Part shown: positions 25,379 to 34,509 of the stretch, one piece after another | Numbering within the stretch: position 1 is the stretch's first letter | Layout: each line of letters begins with the position of its first letter | Assembly (NCBI RefSeq): GCF_003816055.1 | Contig: NZ_CP033906.1 | Coordinates: 1,550,001-1,614,000, forward strand | Length of the DNA stretch: 64,000 nt | Reading direction: 5' to 3' | Source of the DNA: Bacillus sp. FJAT-42376 | GTDB lineage: Bacteria; Bacillota; Bacilli; Bacillales; Bacillaceae | Notes under the pieces: model-generated | What the model saw: only the letters and a program-made list of their open reading frames with translations | Databases searched by the model: none | Told to the model about the DNA's origin: nothing | Program-made: the position numbers and the translations under genes

Positions 25379-26101
25379 ATGCAGCCAGCAGCTGCGTTTG
25401 AAAGAAAATCTTCGTTCACGGAAGGAATGCAGGCGGGCATTTCGATCGCGGTCGGATATATGCCTGTTGCCCTGACGTTCGGACTCATTGCGAAATCAAC
25501 GGGCTTAAGCTTTGCGGAAGCGGTGATGATGAGTCTGTTTGTTTTTGCCGGAGCCGCACAGTACATATCGCTGAATCTGATTGCTGCGGGAACGGGAGCG
25601 TTTGAAATTGTGTTTACCGTGTTTATCATGAACATCCGCCATTTTCTGATGGCTGCTTCTCTGAATGAGAAGGCGGAGGAGGCTCCTTCATGGAAAAAAG
25701 CGCTATACGCATTCGGGATAACCGATGAGACGTTTTCGGTCGCCTCGCTGAAACAGGGCAGGCTCACCACGGGCTTTATGTTCGGATTGATTTTCATTTC
25801 TTATTCGAGCTGGGTTGTGTTTACGGGAATCGGACACTGGGCGGGGAACTTGCTGCCTGAATTGCTTCAGGAAAGCATGTCGATTGCTTTGTATGCTTTG
25901 TTTATCGGTCTCCTTGTCCCGTCTCTTAAGGGGCAGCGCAAGGTCATGGCTCTGGCGGCAAGCGCAGCTGTTATCAATTCAATCCTTGTCCTTTCAGGCT
26001 ATTTATCGGCAGGCTGGTCCATTGTGACGGCCACTCTTATTTCCGCTGTGGGAATTGAACTGGTATGGAGAGGGGAAAAGGAGGAACCGGCAAATGAATG
26101 A
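25379..26101 (+). CDS. azlC: Branched-chain amino acid exporter large subunit AzlC
   Basis: A 240-aa polytopic membrane protein of the AzlC family, with the characteristic GISIAVGYMPVALTFGLIAK and FAGAAQYISLNLIAAG motifs and FIMNIRHFLMAASL. AzlCD pairs export branched-chain amino acids or their toxic analogues. The ATG at 25379 follows AAAGGAGGGG; an in-frame ATG at 25361 precedes that ribosome binding site. It overlaps azlD by 8 bp, so the two form a unit. In B. subtilis azlCD lies elsewhere, so this is a local insertion relative to that genome. Confidence 0.88.
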   Translation: MQPAAAFERKSSFTEGMQAGISIAVGYMPVALTFGLIAKSTGLSFAEAVMMSLFVFAGAAQYISLNLIAAGTGAFEIVFTVFIMNIRHFLMAASLNEKAEEAPSWKKALYAFGITDETFSVASLKQGRLTTGFMFGLIFISYSSWVVFTGIGHWAGNLLPELLQESMSIALYALFIGLLVPSLKGQRKVMALAASAAVINSILVLSGYLSAGWSIVTATLISAVGIELVWRGEKEEPANE

Positions 26102-26402
26102 ATCAATCATCCTTTTGATCCTGGCGATGGGCGCTGTAACCTATATTCCAAGGCTGGTTCCATTCCTTTTATTCAGAGGAGCTGCGCTTCCTGATTTTCT
26201 CCAGAATGTATTGAAGAATGTTCCTTATGCCATATTAGGCGCCCTGATTGTTCCGGCTGTTTTTATGACGGATGGAGGATTGGTTTTTGGAGCGGTCGGT
26301 GCACTTGCTGCTTTTGCGGCCGGCTATCTTGGATGGAATGTCATCCTGGTTGTGCTGTCTTCGATTCTTGCCTGTTTGGGATACGGGTACTTTTTCGGCT
26401 GA
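26094..26402 (+). CDS. azlD: Branched-chain amino acid exporter small subunit AzlD
   Basis: A 102-aa AzlD-family membrane protein with about four helices and the family motif AVTYIPRLVPFLLF near the N-terminus, followed by LKNVPYAILGALIVPAVF. Its ATG (26094) lies inside the end of azlC and has AGGAGG 9 nt upstream. Partner of AzlC in a two-component exporter. Confidence 0.88.
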   Translation: MNESIILLILAMGAVTYIPRLVPFLLFRGAALPDFLQNVLKNVPYAILGALIVPAVFMTDGGLVFGAVGALAAFAAGYLGWNVILVVLSSILACLGYGYFFG

Positions 26403-26414
26403 GGAGTTCTATTT

Positions 26415-26451
26415 AAGCCCTGTTTGTCTTACACTAGTACAAACAGGGCTT
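26415..26451 (+). terminator. Hairpin after azlD
   Basis: Perfect 13-bp stem AAGCCCTGTTTGT / ACAAACAGGGCTT with an 11-nt loop. The tail is only GGTTTA, so termination may be partial; the next gene, yhfN, starts 22 bp later. Confidence 0.6.
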
Positions 26452-26473
26452 GGTTTATGAGGAGGACGGCAGC

Positions 26474-27742
26474 ATGCGCAGATGGCTGACTGCATCGGTA
26501 CTTGGTTATTTTCTGTACGGCCTTTTTATTTATTGGTACTTATTTATGATGTCAGATGGAACACTGCCGCAGCATTTGGAAGGCACACCCGCTGATCCGA
26601 AAACATTTATGAGCGGAAGAGAGCTTCTCCTTTCCGAAGAATACTCGAAAATAAAAGATTTTCTTTTCTTCGTCACGGCACCTTTTGAATGGTTTTTGTT
26701 TCTTGTGATGCTGATTACTGGCCTCGCCCGCAAGTTCCAGCAATGGGCAGAGGGAACGACGCGTTTTTCTGTTCTGCGGACCGCCATTTTCTGGTTTTGG
26801 GTCTCGCTTGTTGTAAGCATCGTATCCCTTCCGGTTGAGTACATGGGCTATCACTTGTCAAAAACGTACCATATTTCGACCCAAACGTTTTCAAGCTGGA
26901 TGAAGGATCAGCTCCTTGATTTTTGGACGAATTACGTGCTCATGATCCTTGTTGTGAGCGTGCTCCTTTACCTGATCCGCAGGTTTAAAAAACGCTGGTG
27001 GCTCGCGGCATGGGGGCTGTCGGTTCCTTTTACTTTGTTCTTAATGTTCCTGCAGCCGGTCGTTTTAGATCCGCTGTACAATGATTTTTATCCGCTGAAA
27101 AACAAAGAACTCGAAACCAAAATTTTAACGATTGCAGAGCGGGCGGATATACCGGCTGAGCATGTATATGAAGTCAACATGTCGGCAAAAACGAATTCCA
27201 TGAATGCTTATGTAACGGGAATCGGATCGAATTCAAGAATCGTTTTATGGGACACTACGCTGCAAAAGCTGAATGAGAAAGAAATCCTTTTCATTATGGC
27301 GCACGAGATGGGCCATTACGTCATGAAACACATTTATATTGGGATTGGGGGCTATTTGCTGCTGTCGTTTGCGGGACTGTACCTTGTTCAGCAGCTGATG
27401 GAGTGGCTGATCCGCCAAAGAGGGAAAAGGCTTCACATTGAGTCGGCAAGGGAGCTCGCCGCGATGCCGCTTTTTTTCCTTCTGATCGGGGTCCTTTCCT
27501 TTGCATCCAGTCCGCTGACAAACGCGGTATCCCGCATGCAGGAGAAATCGGCCGATATGTATGCAATTGAAATGACCGGTGATAAACAATCCGCGGTTCA
27601 AAGCTTCCAGGAACTGTCCAAAAGCAGTTTAAGCCGGGTGAATCCGCCTGAGCTTGTAAAGCTTTTCCGGTATACGCATCCGACAATGGCAGAACGGATC
27701 ACCTATTTGGATCAATGGACGGTTCCGGAGAAGAAGGAGTAG
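26474..27742 (+). CDS. yhfN: M48 family zinc metalloprotease YhfN
   Basis: A 422-aa integral membrane protease of the Ste24/CAAX-prenyl-protease-1 type. Several membrane helices precede the zinc motif HEMGH (H277-H281, in FIMAHEMGHYVMKH), and the third ligand is in the EKSADMYAIEMT segment. The N-terminal M48_N domain contains the EYMGYHLSKTYHISTQTFSS pattern typical of this subfamily. Physiological substrates in bacilli are unknown. The ATG at 26474 has GAGGAGG 8 nt upstream. B. subtilis YhfN has similar length and lies in the same neighbourhood. Confidence 0.9.
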   Translation: MRRWLTASVLGYFLYGLFIYWYLFMMSDGTLPQHLEGTPADPKTFMSGRELLLSEEYSKIKDFLFFVTAPFEWFLFLVMLITGLARKFQQWAEGTTRFSVLRTAIFWFWVSLVVSIVSLPVEYMGYHLSKTYHISTQTFSSWMKDQLLDFWTNYVLMILVVSVLLYLIRRFKKRWWLAAWGLSVPFTLFLMFLQPVVLDPLYNDFYPLKNKELETKILTIAERADIPAEHVYEVNMSAKTNSMNAYVTGIGSNSRIVLWDTTLQKLNEKEILFIMAHEMGHYVMKHIYIGIGGYLLLSFAGLYLVQQLMEWLIRQRGKRLHIESARELAAMPLFFLLIGVLSFASSPLTNAVSRMQEKSADMYAIEMTGDKQSAVQSFQELSKSSLSRVNPPELVKLFRYTHPTMAERITYLDQWTVPEKKE

Positions 27743-27748
27743 CAGGAG

Positions 27749-27774
27749 AAGAGTGCGTATACCGCACTCTTTTT
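27749..27774 (+). terminator. Terminator of yhfN
   Basis: Perfect 9-bp stem AAGAGTGCG / CGCACTCTT, 5-nt loop, six T. Confidence 0.85.
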
Positions 27775-27835
27775 TCATGGCCGATAAAAGGAGAAGCAGG
27801 CATGTATGCAGAAAGTAAGGGGATGGGGGTGTTTC

Positions 27836-28846
27836 ATGAACGAGGTAAGGGCGGCCTTTCTTCGTTTTGCAGAAAACGAATGCAAAGGGTCAAGCAGCCT
27901 GTATGAGTATCTTTCAAAACAGATCGCAGATGATGAGGAATTGCTGCAGCTTGCCAAGCACGGCAGAGAAGGGCAGCCGATTCCGAATTTGTTTCTGGGA
28001 GCGGTGCATTATTTGCTGCTGAAACGATCCGGGCACATGCTTATGGAAATATATGAAAATCCCCCGGAACACGAGGACTGGTTTCCGGTATTTAAAGATT
28101 TTTGTTTAGCCCATCAAAACGAAATCACGGTTCTTCTTAAAACGAAGCTCGTCCAGACAAATGAGGTCAGACGGTGCGCGTATCTTTATCCTGTCTTTCA
28201 GCACATCCACGAGCAGACGGGCAAGCCGCTTGCGCTGGTGGAAATCGGCACGAGCGCCGGACTTCAGCTTCTTGCCGATCAGTACGCCTATTCCTATGGA
28301 ACGGACGGGGTTTTCGGGAATCCGGAATCTTCCCTGCTCATTCATTCGGAATGGAAGGGGGAAAACAAACCTCCGCTGCAAAAATCCATCCCGCCTGTCG
28401 CTGTCAGAATTGGAATGGATTTAAACATTGTCGATGTAAAGGACCCTGAAGAGTACTTATGGATGAAGGCCCTTATTTGGCCGGAGCATAAAGAACGGAT
28501 GGAGATGTTTGATCAGGCAGCAGCGCTGATGGGAACCCGGCCTGTTCAGTTTTTCGAAGGGGATGGAACGGCTATGCTTCTGTCTGCCGCAGGAAGGGTG
28601 CCGGATGAGTATACCCTTTGCATCTTTCATACGCATGTCGCGAACCAGATGCCGGAAGAGGCGATCGGCCGTCTTCTGAAAAGCGTAAAAGAAATCGGGC
28701 AGAAACGGGATGTATTCCATATTTATAACAACATTGAAGACCGGGACCTCCACCTGGATTACACAGGTAACGGCGTGGAGGATCACCATAAGGTTGCCGA
28801 AACGGATGGACATGGCCGCTGGTTTAAGTGGCTGATGGGAACATAA
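27836..28846 (+). CDS. DUF2332 family protein
   Basis: A 336-aa cytoplasmic protein that fits the DUF2332 family: an N-terminal helical part with GSSSLYEYLSKQIADDEELL, then ALVEIGTSAGLQLLADQYAY, which looks like a Rossmann-type glycine loop, and a distal FHTHVANQMPEEAI plus HLDYTGNGVEDHHKVAETDG. The VEIGTSAGL motif resembles the S-adenosylmethionine-binding loop of methyltransferases, but activity is not established. The ATG at 27836 follows GGGGGTG; an in-frame ATG at 27806 is weaker. Likely cotranscribed with the acetyltransferase 19 bp downstream. Not part of the B. subtilis order. Confidence 0.72.
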   Translation: MNEVRAAFLRFAENECKGSSSLYEYLSKQIADDEELLQLAKHGREGQPIPNLFLGAVHYLLLKRSGHMLMEIYENPPEHEDWFPVFKDFCLAHQNEITVLLKTKLVQTNEVRRCAYLYPVFQHIHEQTGKPLALVEIGTSAGLQLLADQYAYSYGTDGVFGNPESSLLIHSEWKGENKPPLQKSIPPVAVRIGMDLNIVDVKDPEEYLWMKALIWPEHKERMEMFDQAAALMGTRPVQFFEGDGTAMLLSAAGRVPDEYTLCIFHTHVANQMPEEAIGRLLKSVKEIGQKRDVFHIYNNIEDRDLHLDYTGNGVEDHHKVAETDGHGRWFKWLMGT

Positions 28847-28865
28847 CACAGAGGGGGCATACATA

Positions 28866-30032
28866 TTGAATGTGATTCAGCTTGGGAAAGAGTGGTTTAA
28901 AGAGGCCATTAAACTTTCCGAATATGCGTTTATTTATCAAGTTCCGGAATCGGAACTCGAAGAACGATTGAGCGAAATGGAAAAGCACCACCAGCTGTTT
29001 GGGATTTTGGATAAAGGTGAACTGGCCGCGAAATTCCATTACCTTCCCCATGAGGTTTATTTCAGCGGGAAAAAACTGATGATGGGCGGTCTTGCCGGCG
29101 TCGCGACCTATCCTGAATACAGGAGACAGGGGCACGTACGGGAGATGCTCGCGTACGTGCTTGAGAAAATGAAGCAGGAAAACATAACCGTTTCCATGCT
29201 TCATCCATTCAACGTGTCCTTTTATCGGAAATATGGCTGGGAGCTGTTCAGCAGCCGCAGGAAGACAACCCTTCTCGCTCAGGATTTGAAAGTTCTCCAG
29301 CATACGGGCGGAACGGTAAAACGCTACAGCAAAGAGACCCATCATGAGGATATCGAAAAAATTTATGACGCCTTCGCATCACGCTTCACCGGGATGCTTG
29401 TCAGAGACCGAGAATGGTGGATGCGCGCCATTTATGATGAGGAAACAACGGCGGTTTATTACAATGAAAACGGAGAGCCGGCAGGATATATTCTTTACCA
29501 GCTTAAGGAGAAAAAACTGCTGGTTGATGAGTTCGTTCCGCTGAATGCGGAGGCAAGACACGGCCTCTGGAATTTCATCTGCCAGCATGATTCGATGGTC
29601 CAGGAGATTGAAATGGATACCCATGAAGCGGAGCCTCTTCTCTTCGCCCTGCCGGAGCCGAGACGGAAATCCGAGCACAGACCGTATTTTATGGCGCGGA
29701 TCGTCGATGCGGAAGCGTTCCTTGCAAGCTATGCATTTACGGAGGGGACTGAGGCACTGTTTCATGTGAATGATCCTCATGCACAGTGGAATAACGGATC
29801 ATACTTAATCCGGAAAGACGGGACAGCGATACGAATTTCAGATGATGAAGCACTGGCTTCCGAGCTTGAGGGAGTGGAACTATCGATCAATGGGCTGACG
29901 GCCATTCTATTTGGCTATAAAACTCTTTCAGAGCTTGAGATGCTCGGGCTTGCATCGGGAAGGGAAGAAGAAATCAAAGCAATGGAAAAAGCCATCCCTC
30001 CCCATCGGCCGTTCTTTTACGATTTCTTTTAA
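28866..30032 (+). CDS. Eis-type GNAT N-acetyltransferase
   Basis: A 388-aa protein with the Eis architecture: an N-terminal GNAT domain with the acetyl-CoA pyrophosphate loop in GVATYPEYRRQGHVREML (about residues 78-95) and the aromatic FNVSFYRKYGWELFS, a second GNAT-like domain, and a C-terminal sterol-carrier-like domain ending in a free carboxylate (FYDFF), typical of Eis where the C-terminus takes part in catalysis. Mycobacterial Eis acetylates aminoglycosides; Bacillus relatives have broad amine specificity. The TTG start has GAGGGGG 8 nt upstream. Paired with the DUF2332 gene. Confidence 0.8.
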   Translation: MNVIQLGKEWFKEAIKLSEYAFIYQVPESELEERLSEMEKHHQLFGILDKGELAAKFHYLPHEVYFSGKKLMMGGLAGVATYPEYRRQGHVREMLAYVLEKMKQENITVSMLHPFNVSFYRKYGWELFSSRRKTTLLAQDLKVLQHTGGTVKRYSKETHHEDIEKIYDAFASRFTGMLVRDREWWMRAIYDEETTAVYYNENGEPAGYILYQLKEKKLLVDEFVPLNAEARHGLWNFICQHDSMVQEIEMDTHEAEPLLFALPEPRRKSEHRPYFMARIVDAEAFLASYAFTEGTEALFHVNDPHAQWNNGSYLIRKDGTAIRISDDEALASELEGVELSINGLTAILFGYKTLSELEMLGLASGREEEIKAMEKAIPPHRPFFYDFF

Positions 30033-30035
30033 GAA

Positions 30036-30116
30036 AGGCTTTGTTCAAGCATGTTGTTGATTTTTAACACTTGTTGATTGGAGCGGAATTCAACAGCCAA
30101 ATTTAACTGAGCTTTT
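30036..30116. repeat. TGTTGA-type dispersed palindromic repeat, copy C
   Basis: GGCTTTGTTCAAGCATGTTG, TTGATTTTTAACACTTGTTG, ATTGGAGCGGAATTCAACAG, CCAAATTTAACTGAGC. A shorter loop than copies A and B. Lies between the two acetyltransferase genes. Confidence 0.75.
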
Positions 30117-30153
30117 AAGAAAAGCGGCAAAGAGGTAAAGAAGGAGAGTAATG

Positions 30154-30690
30154 ATGCTGACAGGAAAAAACATTACACTGAGGTACTTTACGCTTGAAGA
30201 CGCTCCTGAAAGACTGCGTCTTCAAAAAGACAACCGCGCTTTTTTTGAACGGTTTTCTATGGATCGCGACGAAAGCTTTTACACAGAGGACGAGCAGAGA
30301 AAATTGATTGCCCAGCAAATTGAAGGGCGTGAAAATGATTCAGAATATCATTTTGGCATTTATACGAAGGACGAAGTGCTGATAGGCACTATCAACTTGT
30401 TTTTCGTTGCCCGTGGTGCGCTTCAAAGCGGGTTTATCGGATATTTTCTGGATGAACGCTACAATGGCAAAGGCTATACAACGGAAGCGGTCAAGCTGAT
30501 GGTGAACTATGCATTTGAAGAATTAAAGCTTCACCGGATTGAAGCCGGGGTCATGCCGCACAATATCGGTTCAATCAGGGTGCTGATGAAGGCAGGCTTC
30601 CATAAAGAAGGCCTGGCGAGGAAAAACGTGAAAATCAACGGCAGGTGGGAGGATCATGAACTGCTGGCGATTGTGAATCCGAATGACTGA
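30154..30690 (+). CDS. RimJ/RimL-type GNAT acetyltransferase
   Basis: A 178-aa single-domain N-acetyltransferase of the ribosomal-protein-alanine acetyltransferase type. The acetyl-CoA site is GYFLDERYNGKGYTTEAVKL, followed by LKLHRIEAGVMPHNIGSIRV and LMKAGFHKEG, the three hallmark motifs. The substrate could be a protein N-terminus or a small amine. Two ATGs at 30151 and 30154; the second has 7 nt from AAGGAG and is preferred. Monocistronic, with a terminator after it and a dispersed repeat before it. Confidence 0.82.
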   Translation: MLTGKNITLRYFTLEDAPERLRLQKDNRAFFERFSMDRDESFYTEDEQRKLIAQQIEGRENDSEYHFGIYTKDEVLIGTINLFFVARGALQSGFIGYFLDERYNGKGYTTEAVKLMVNYAFEELKLHRIEAGVMPHNIGSIRVLMKAGFHKEGLARKNVKINGRWEDHELLAIVNPND

Positions 30691-30724
30691 AAAAAGGAGC
30701 CCGTGTGCGACGGGTTCTTTTTTT
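30691..30724 (+). terminator. Terminator of the RimJ-type gene
   Basis: GAGCCCGT / ACGGGTTC stem with a 5-nt loop, A run before and a run of seven T after. Confidence 0.8.
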
Positions 30725-30798
30725 GTTTGTTTGCTTTTTTGTAAGCCATCTAAACTTTTAACCTATCCGATCTTATGACAATTAATTTGGTAAATTTT

Positions 30799-30819
30799 CA
30801 AAAAAGTGTTTCTTTTTTG
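30799..30819. promoter_or_regulatory. AT-rich palindrome upstream of aceB
   Basis: CAAAAAAG-N5-CTTTTTTG, perfect 8-bp arms, 68 bp before the aceB start. A further TATAAT lies at 30850. Possible regulator site for the glyoxylate operon; no -35 box was convincing. Confidence 0.35.
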
Positions 30820-30886
30820 AATAGACTGTTATATATTAATCTTAGATTTTATAATCTGTATTATAACAATTTGAAGAGGTGATCGT

Positions 30887-32476
30887 GTGGCGACCCAAAC
30901 AGAAGGTATTCGAATCACTGGGGAATGGAATGAAGCGTACGAGAATCTGCTCACCCCTGAAGCGCTGTCCTTTATTGCCGGGCTAGAGGAGAAATTCGGG
31001 CCGAGGCGGAGGGAACTGCTGTTAAAAAGAGAAGAGCGCCAAGAGCAGCTTAACGAGGGGAAGCTCTTTGATTTTCTGCCGGAAACGGAAAGCATCCGCA
31101 GCAGTTCCTGGACTATCGCGCCGCTCCCTGAGGATTTGCGCGACCGCCGGGTCGAAATCACAGGGCCGGTCGACCGGAAAATGATGATCAATGCGCTTAA
31201 TTCCGATGCAAAAGTGTTTATGGCGGATTTTGAAGATGCGACAGCCCCCTCGTGGAGAAACCTGGTTGATGGACAGCTGAATTTAAGGGACGCCGTTCAG
31301 CGGACCATTCGGCTGGAACAGGCAGATGGAAAAGTGTATGAGCTGAATGGCCAGCCTGCTGTACTGAAGGTCCGGCCAAGGGGGTGGCATTTGGAGGAAA
31401 AGCATGTACTTCTCCATGACAGGAGAATTTCAGGCAGTCTGTTCGACTTTGGCCTGTACTTTTTCCATAACGCCAGGACGCTCCTCGAGAAGGGAAGCGG
31501 TCCCTACTTTTATCTTCCGAAGCTTGAAAGCCATCTTGAGGCGAGGCTTTGGAACGATGTGTTCATTTATGCCCAGAATGAGCTTGGCCTGCCGCAGGGA
31601 ACCATTAAGGCCACGGTCCTGATTGAAACGATACCGGCCGCCTTTGAAATGGATGAAATTCTCTATGAGCTGAAAGAGCATTCGGCAGGGCTGAACTGCG
31701 GCCGATGGGATTACATCTTTAGCTATCTGAAAAAACTGCGCAGCCGGGAAGATGTAATTTTGCCGGACCGGGTCCAGGTCACGATGACGTCTCCATTCAT
31801 GAGAGCGTACTCGCTGCTTGCGATCAAAACGTGCCATAAGCGAAATGCTCCCGCAATGGGAGGGATGGCTGCACAGATTCCGATTAAAAACGACAGTCAG
31901 GCCAATGAGGCGGCGATGAATAAGGTGAAGGCGGATAAACTCCGCGAAGCAAGCGACGGTCATGACGGTACATGGGTTGCCCATCCGGCACTCGTTCCGG
32001 TGGCGATGGAAGTGTTTAACGAATACATGCCGGAAAAAAACCAGATTTCCAAACAGCTCGACCATGTTCAGGTAACAGCGGCCGACTTGCTTGCAGTACC
32101 GGATGGGACGATTACGGAGCAAGGCCTCCGCATGAATATTGACGTCGGCATCCGCTACCTTGCTTCATGGCTGTCAGGAAGAGGGGCAGCACCGATTCAC
32201 CATTTAATGGAGGATGCCGCTACCGCTGAAATCTCACGGGCTCAAGTATGGCAATGGATCCGTCACGATAAGGGGATTCTTGATGACGGAAGGCCGGTGA
32301 CGATGGAGCTGTATGAACAGCTGAAGAGGGAGGAAACAGCCAAAATTGCGGAGGAGCTTGGGGATACGTTCTATGCGCAAATGAAGTTTCCGGAAGCTGT
32401 TCAGGTGTTTGATGAACTTGTAAAAAACGATGACTTTATCGATTTTCTGACACTGCCAAGCTACGAAAAAATGTAA
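30887..32476 (+). CDS. aceB: Malate synthase A
   Basis: A 529-aa enzyme that condenses glyoxylate and acetyl-CoA to malate. It has the family hallmarks [24 protein letters not shown] N-terminal region (seen as [20 protein letters not shown]), the catalytic arginine in [12 protein letters not shown], and the signature [20 protein letters not shown]. The GTG start has GAGGTG 5 nt upstream. Isocitrate lyase follows 24 bp later, giving the complete two-gene glyoxylate shunt for growth on acetate or fatty acids. B. subtilis 168 lacks this shunt. Confidence 0.95.
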   Translation: MATQTEGIRITGEWNEAYENLLTPEALSFIAGLEEKFGPRRRELLLKREERQEQLNEGKLFDFLPETESIRSSSWTIAPLPEDLRDRRVEITGPVDRKMMINALNSDAKVFMADFEDATAPSWRNLVDGQLNLRDAVQRTIRLEQADGKVYELNGQPAVLKVRPRGWHLEEKHVLLHDRRISGSLFDFGLYFFHNARTLLEKGSGPYFYLPKLESHLEARLWNDVFIYAQNELGLPQGTIKATVLIETIPAAFEMDEILYELKEHSAGLNCGRWDYIFSYLKKLRSREDVILPDRVQVTMTSPFMRAYSLLAIKTCHKRNAPAMGGMAAQIPIKNDSQANEAAMNKVKADKLREASDGHDGTWVAHPALVPVAMEVFNEYMPEKNQISKQLDHVQVTAADLLAVPDGTITEQGLRMNIDVGIRYLASWLSGRGAAPIHHLMEDAATAEISRAQVWQWIRHDKGILDDGRPVTMELYEQLKREETAKIAEELGDTFYAQMKFPEAVQVFDELVKNDDFIDFLTLPSYEKM

Positions 32477-32500
32477 CGAAACCAAAGGGGATGAATGTAA

Positions 32501-33796
32501 ATGGGGAGAAATGAACGGATTAATCAATTAAATGAACAATGGGAACTGGATGGACGCTGGAACGGAATTACCCGTACCTACACAGCGGAGGAAGTGATCA
32601 GACTACGCGGATCACTCGATATCGAGCATACGCTGGCGAGACGCGGCGCTGAAAAACTGTGGGATTTGCTTCATCAAGAGGAGTATGTGCACGCACTTGG
32701 CGCCCTGACCGGGAATCAGGCGGTGCAGCAAGTAAAAGCGGGATTAAAAGCGATCTACTTGAGCGGATGGCAGGTGGCAGCGGATGCCAACCTTTCCGGC
32801 CACATGTACCCTGATCAAAGTCTGTACCCGGCAAACAGCGTTCCAAGCGTGGTGAAACGGATTAACCAGGCACTGCAGCGCGCCGATCAGATTCAATTTT
32901 TGGAGGAAGAAGGGGACATCGACTGGTTCGCACCGATTGTAGCGGATGCGGAAGCAGGCTTTGGGGGACAGCTGAACGTGTTCGAACTGATGAAGGGTAT
33001 GATTGAAGCGGGAGCCGCCGCTGTTCATTTTGAAGACCAGCTTTCCTCTGAGAAAAAATGCGGCCATTTAGGCGGAAAAGTGCTGCTGCCGACGCAAACG
33101 GCGGTGAAAAATCTGATCTCAGCACGGCTTGCGGCGGACGTGATGGGTGTGCCGACCTTGATCATCGCAAGAACCGATGCGGATGCAGCCGACTTGATTA
33201 CAAGCGATGTCGATCCGGCCGACCACCCGTTCATTACGGGAGAACGCACGCCTGAAGGCTTCTTCCGGACAAAATCCGGCATTGACCAGGCCATCGCACG
33301 CGGCCTTGCGTACGCTCCTTACGCCGATCTTGTCTGGTGTGAAACGAGCGAACCGAACCTTGAGCAGGCTCAAAAATTCGCAGATGCCATCCATGAAAAG
33401 TTTCCGGGCAAGCTGCTTGCCTACAATTGCTCCCCATCCTTCAACTGGAAGAAAAAACTCGATGAAACAACGATTGCAAGCTTCCAGAAAGAACTCGGGA
33501 AGATGGGCTACAAATTCCAGTTCGTTACCCTTGCAGGCTTCCACGCCCTGAACCATGGCATGTTTGAGCTTGCGCGAAAATACAGAGACCACGGCATGGC
33601 CGCCTACTCCGAGCTCCAGCAGGCTGAATTCAGCAGCGAGCAGTACGGCTATACGGCAACCCGCCATCAGCGCGAGGTCGGAACCGGGTATTTTGATGAA
33701 GTGTCCCAGACGGTGAGCGGGGGAACTTCTTCTACTACCGCACTGAAAGGATCAACGGAGACAGAGCAGTTTACGTCGGAAACGACGACGGTATAA
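32501..33796 (+). CDS. aceA: Isocitrate lyase
   Basis: A 431-aa enzyme splitting isocitrate to glyoxylate and succinate. The active-site signature [11 protein letters not shown] (catalytic C187) is intact, with [20 protein letters not shown] and the C-terminal [25 protein letters not shown] lies 10 nt before the ATG. Second gene of the aceBA operon, ended by a terminator. With lcfB, the enoyl-CoA hydratase and pyruvate oxidase nearby, the region favours C2 and fatty-acid metabolism. Confidence 0.96.
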   Translation: MGRNERINQLNEQWELDGRWNGITRTYTAEEVIRLRGSLDIEHTLARRGAEKLWDLLHQEEYVHALGALTGNQAVQQVKAGLKAIYLSGWQVAADANLSGHMYPDQSLYPANSVPSVVKRINQALQRADQIQFLEEEGDIDWFAPIVADAEAGFGGQLNVFELMKGMIEAGAAAVHFEDQLSSEKKCGHLGGKVLLPTQTAVKNLISARLAADVMGVPTLIIARTDADAADLITSDVDPADHPFITGERTPEGFFRTKSGIDQAIARGLAYAPYADLVWCETSEPNLEQAQKFADAIHEKFPGKLLAYNCSPSFNWKKKLDETTIASFQKELGKMGYKFQFVTLAGFHALNHGMFELARKYRDHGMAAYSELQQAEFSSEQYGYTATRHQREVGTGYFDEVSQTVSGGTSSTTALKGSTETEQFTSETTTV

Positions 33797-33803
33797 GAAA
33801 AGG

Positions 33804-33830
33804 GAGCGGGCGTATAGCCCGCTTCTTTTT
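33804..33830 (+). terminator. Terminator of aceBA
   Basis: GGGAGCGGGC / GCCCGCTTC stem, 5-nt loop, TTTTT tail. Confidence 0.8.
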
Positions 33831-33851
33831 ATCGTACCCCGCGGTGCTTCT

Positions 33852-34074
33852 GGTTCCGGGCAGGTTTGTGCCGGTTGCGGGCAGGTTTGTGCCGGTTACG
33901 TGCAGGTTTGTGCCGGTTGCGGGCAGGTTTGTGCCGGTTCCGGGCAGGTTTGTGCCGGTTGCGGGCAGGTTCGTGCCGGTTACGGAGCAGGTTTGTGCCG
34001 GTTGCGGGCAGGTTCGTGTCGATTACGGGCAGGTTCGTGTCGATTACGGGCAGGTTCATGTCGATTACGGGCAA
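33852..34074. repeat. 21-bp minisatellite, about 10.5 units
   Basis: Tandem array of a 21-bp unit, consensus GGTTGCGGGCAGGTTTGTGC plus C. The first seven units carry GTGCC at the end; the last three change to GTGTC-GATTAC. Unit 7 has one inserted base (ACGGAGCAGG), shifting phase. Because 21 is a multiple of three, several frames stay open and would encode Arg/Pro/Asn-rich repeats, but no ribosome binding site supports a gene. It fills the gap between the aceA terminator and the terminator of the IDEAL-domain gene. Confidence 0.9.
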
Positions 34075-34127
34075 AACGGCTTCATCACCGCGATCACGCC
34101 ATTCCTTTAGTCTTGCAAAAAACAAAA

Positions 34128-34151
34128 AAGCCAATCCAATAGGATTGGCTT
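34128..34151 (-). terminator. Terminator of the IDEAL-domain gene
   Basis: Perfect 10-bp stem AAGCCAATCC / GGATTGGCTT with a 4-nt loop; on the minus strand it is followed by a T run (complement of the A run at 34124-34129). Confidence 0.85.
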
Positions 34152-34153
34152 CA

Positions 34154-34390
34154 TTATTGTAGGCAATGAACCACGTCGGCGTATTGCTTGGACAAATCCA
34201 TAAATAAGGGCTTATTTCTTTGGTCAAGAGCATCGTTAATCTGAGTTTCAAGAAGCGCCAGTTTTCGTTTCAGTCCTGCTTCGTCCAGAATCATTTGAAT
34301 GTAGATGTCCAGCATGGTTGCGGCCTCTGCCTCACTCTTCATTGTGTGACGGGACTTCATAAGCTCTGCATACGATTTTTTGTTCTTCAT
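34154..34390 (-). CDS. yhzC: IDEAL-domain protein (YhzC-like)
   Basis: A 78-aa cytoplasmic protein. The C-terminal half contains INDALDQRNKPLFMDLSKQY, which fits the IDEAL domain pattern (IDxALDxxDxxxFxxLxxxY) found in small Bacillus proteins and in YpiB. GGGGTGATCCT precedes the ATG. It is divergent from comK, the same neighbour as yhzC in B. subtilis; the symbol rests on that position and the domain. Function unknown. Confidence 0.68.
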   Translation of the reverse strand: MKNKKSYAELMKSRHTMKSEAEAATMLDIYIQMILDEAGLKRKLALLETQINDALDQRNKPLFMDLSKQYADVVHCLQ

Positions 34391-34509
34391 AGGATCACCC
34401 CTGATGCCTTTTTTTTATTATATGGACTGAGTGGAAGAAAATCAACTAAATATTTATAATTTTTAGATAATTTATCCCGCAGGGCATATTTAAAGGAGTC
34501 CAGGCAGTA

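Noticed and set aside
31430..32122. 230-codon antisense frame within aceB
   Set aside because: Shadow of malate synthase; no supporting signals.
33852..34074. 21-bp tandem array considered as a CRISPR array
   Set aside because: There are no unique spacers; units are directly contiguous and no cas genes are near.
33829..34251. 140-codon minus-strand open frame with repeated Pro-Ala-Arg-Asn-Arg-His-Lys units
   Set aside because: It is produced by the 21-bp minisatellite (a multiple of three keeps frames open). There is no ribosome binding site, and it overlaps the terminator and 3' end of the IDEAL-domain gene.
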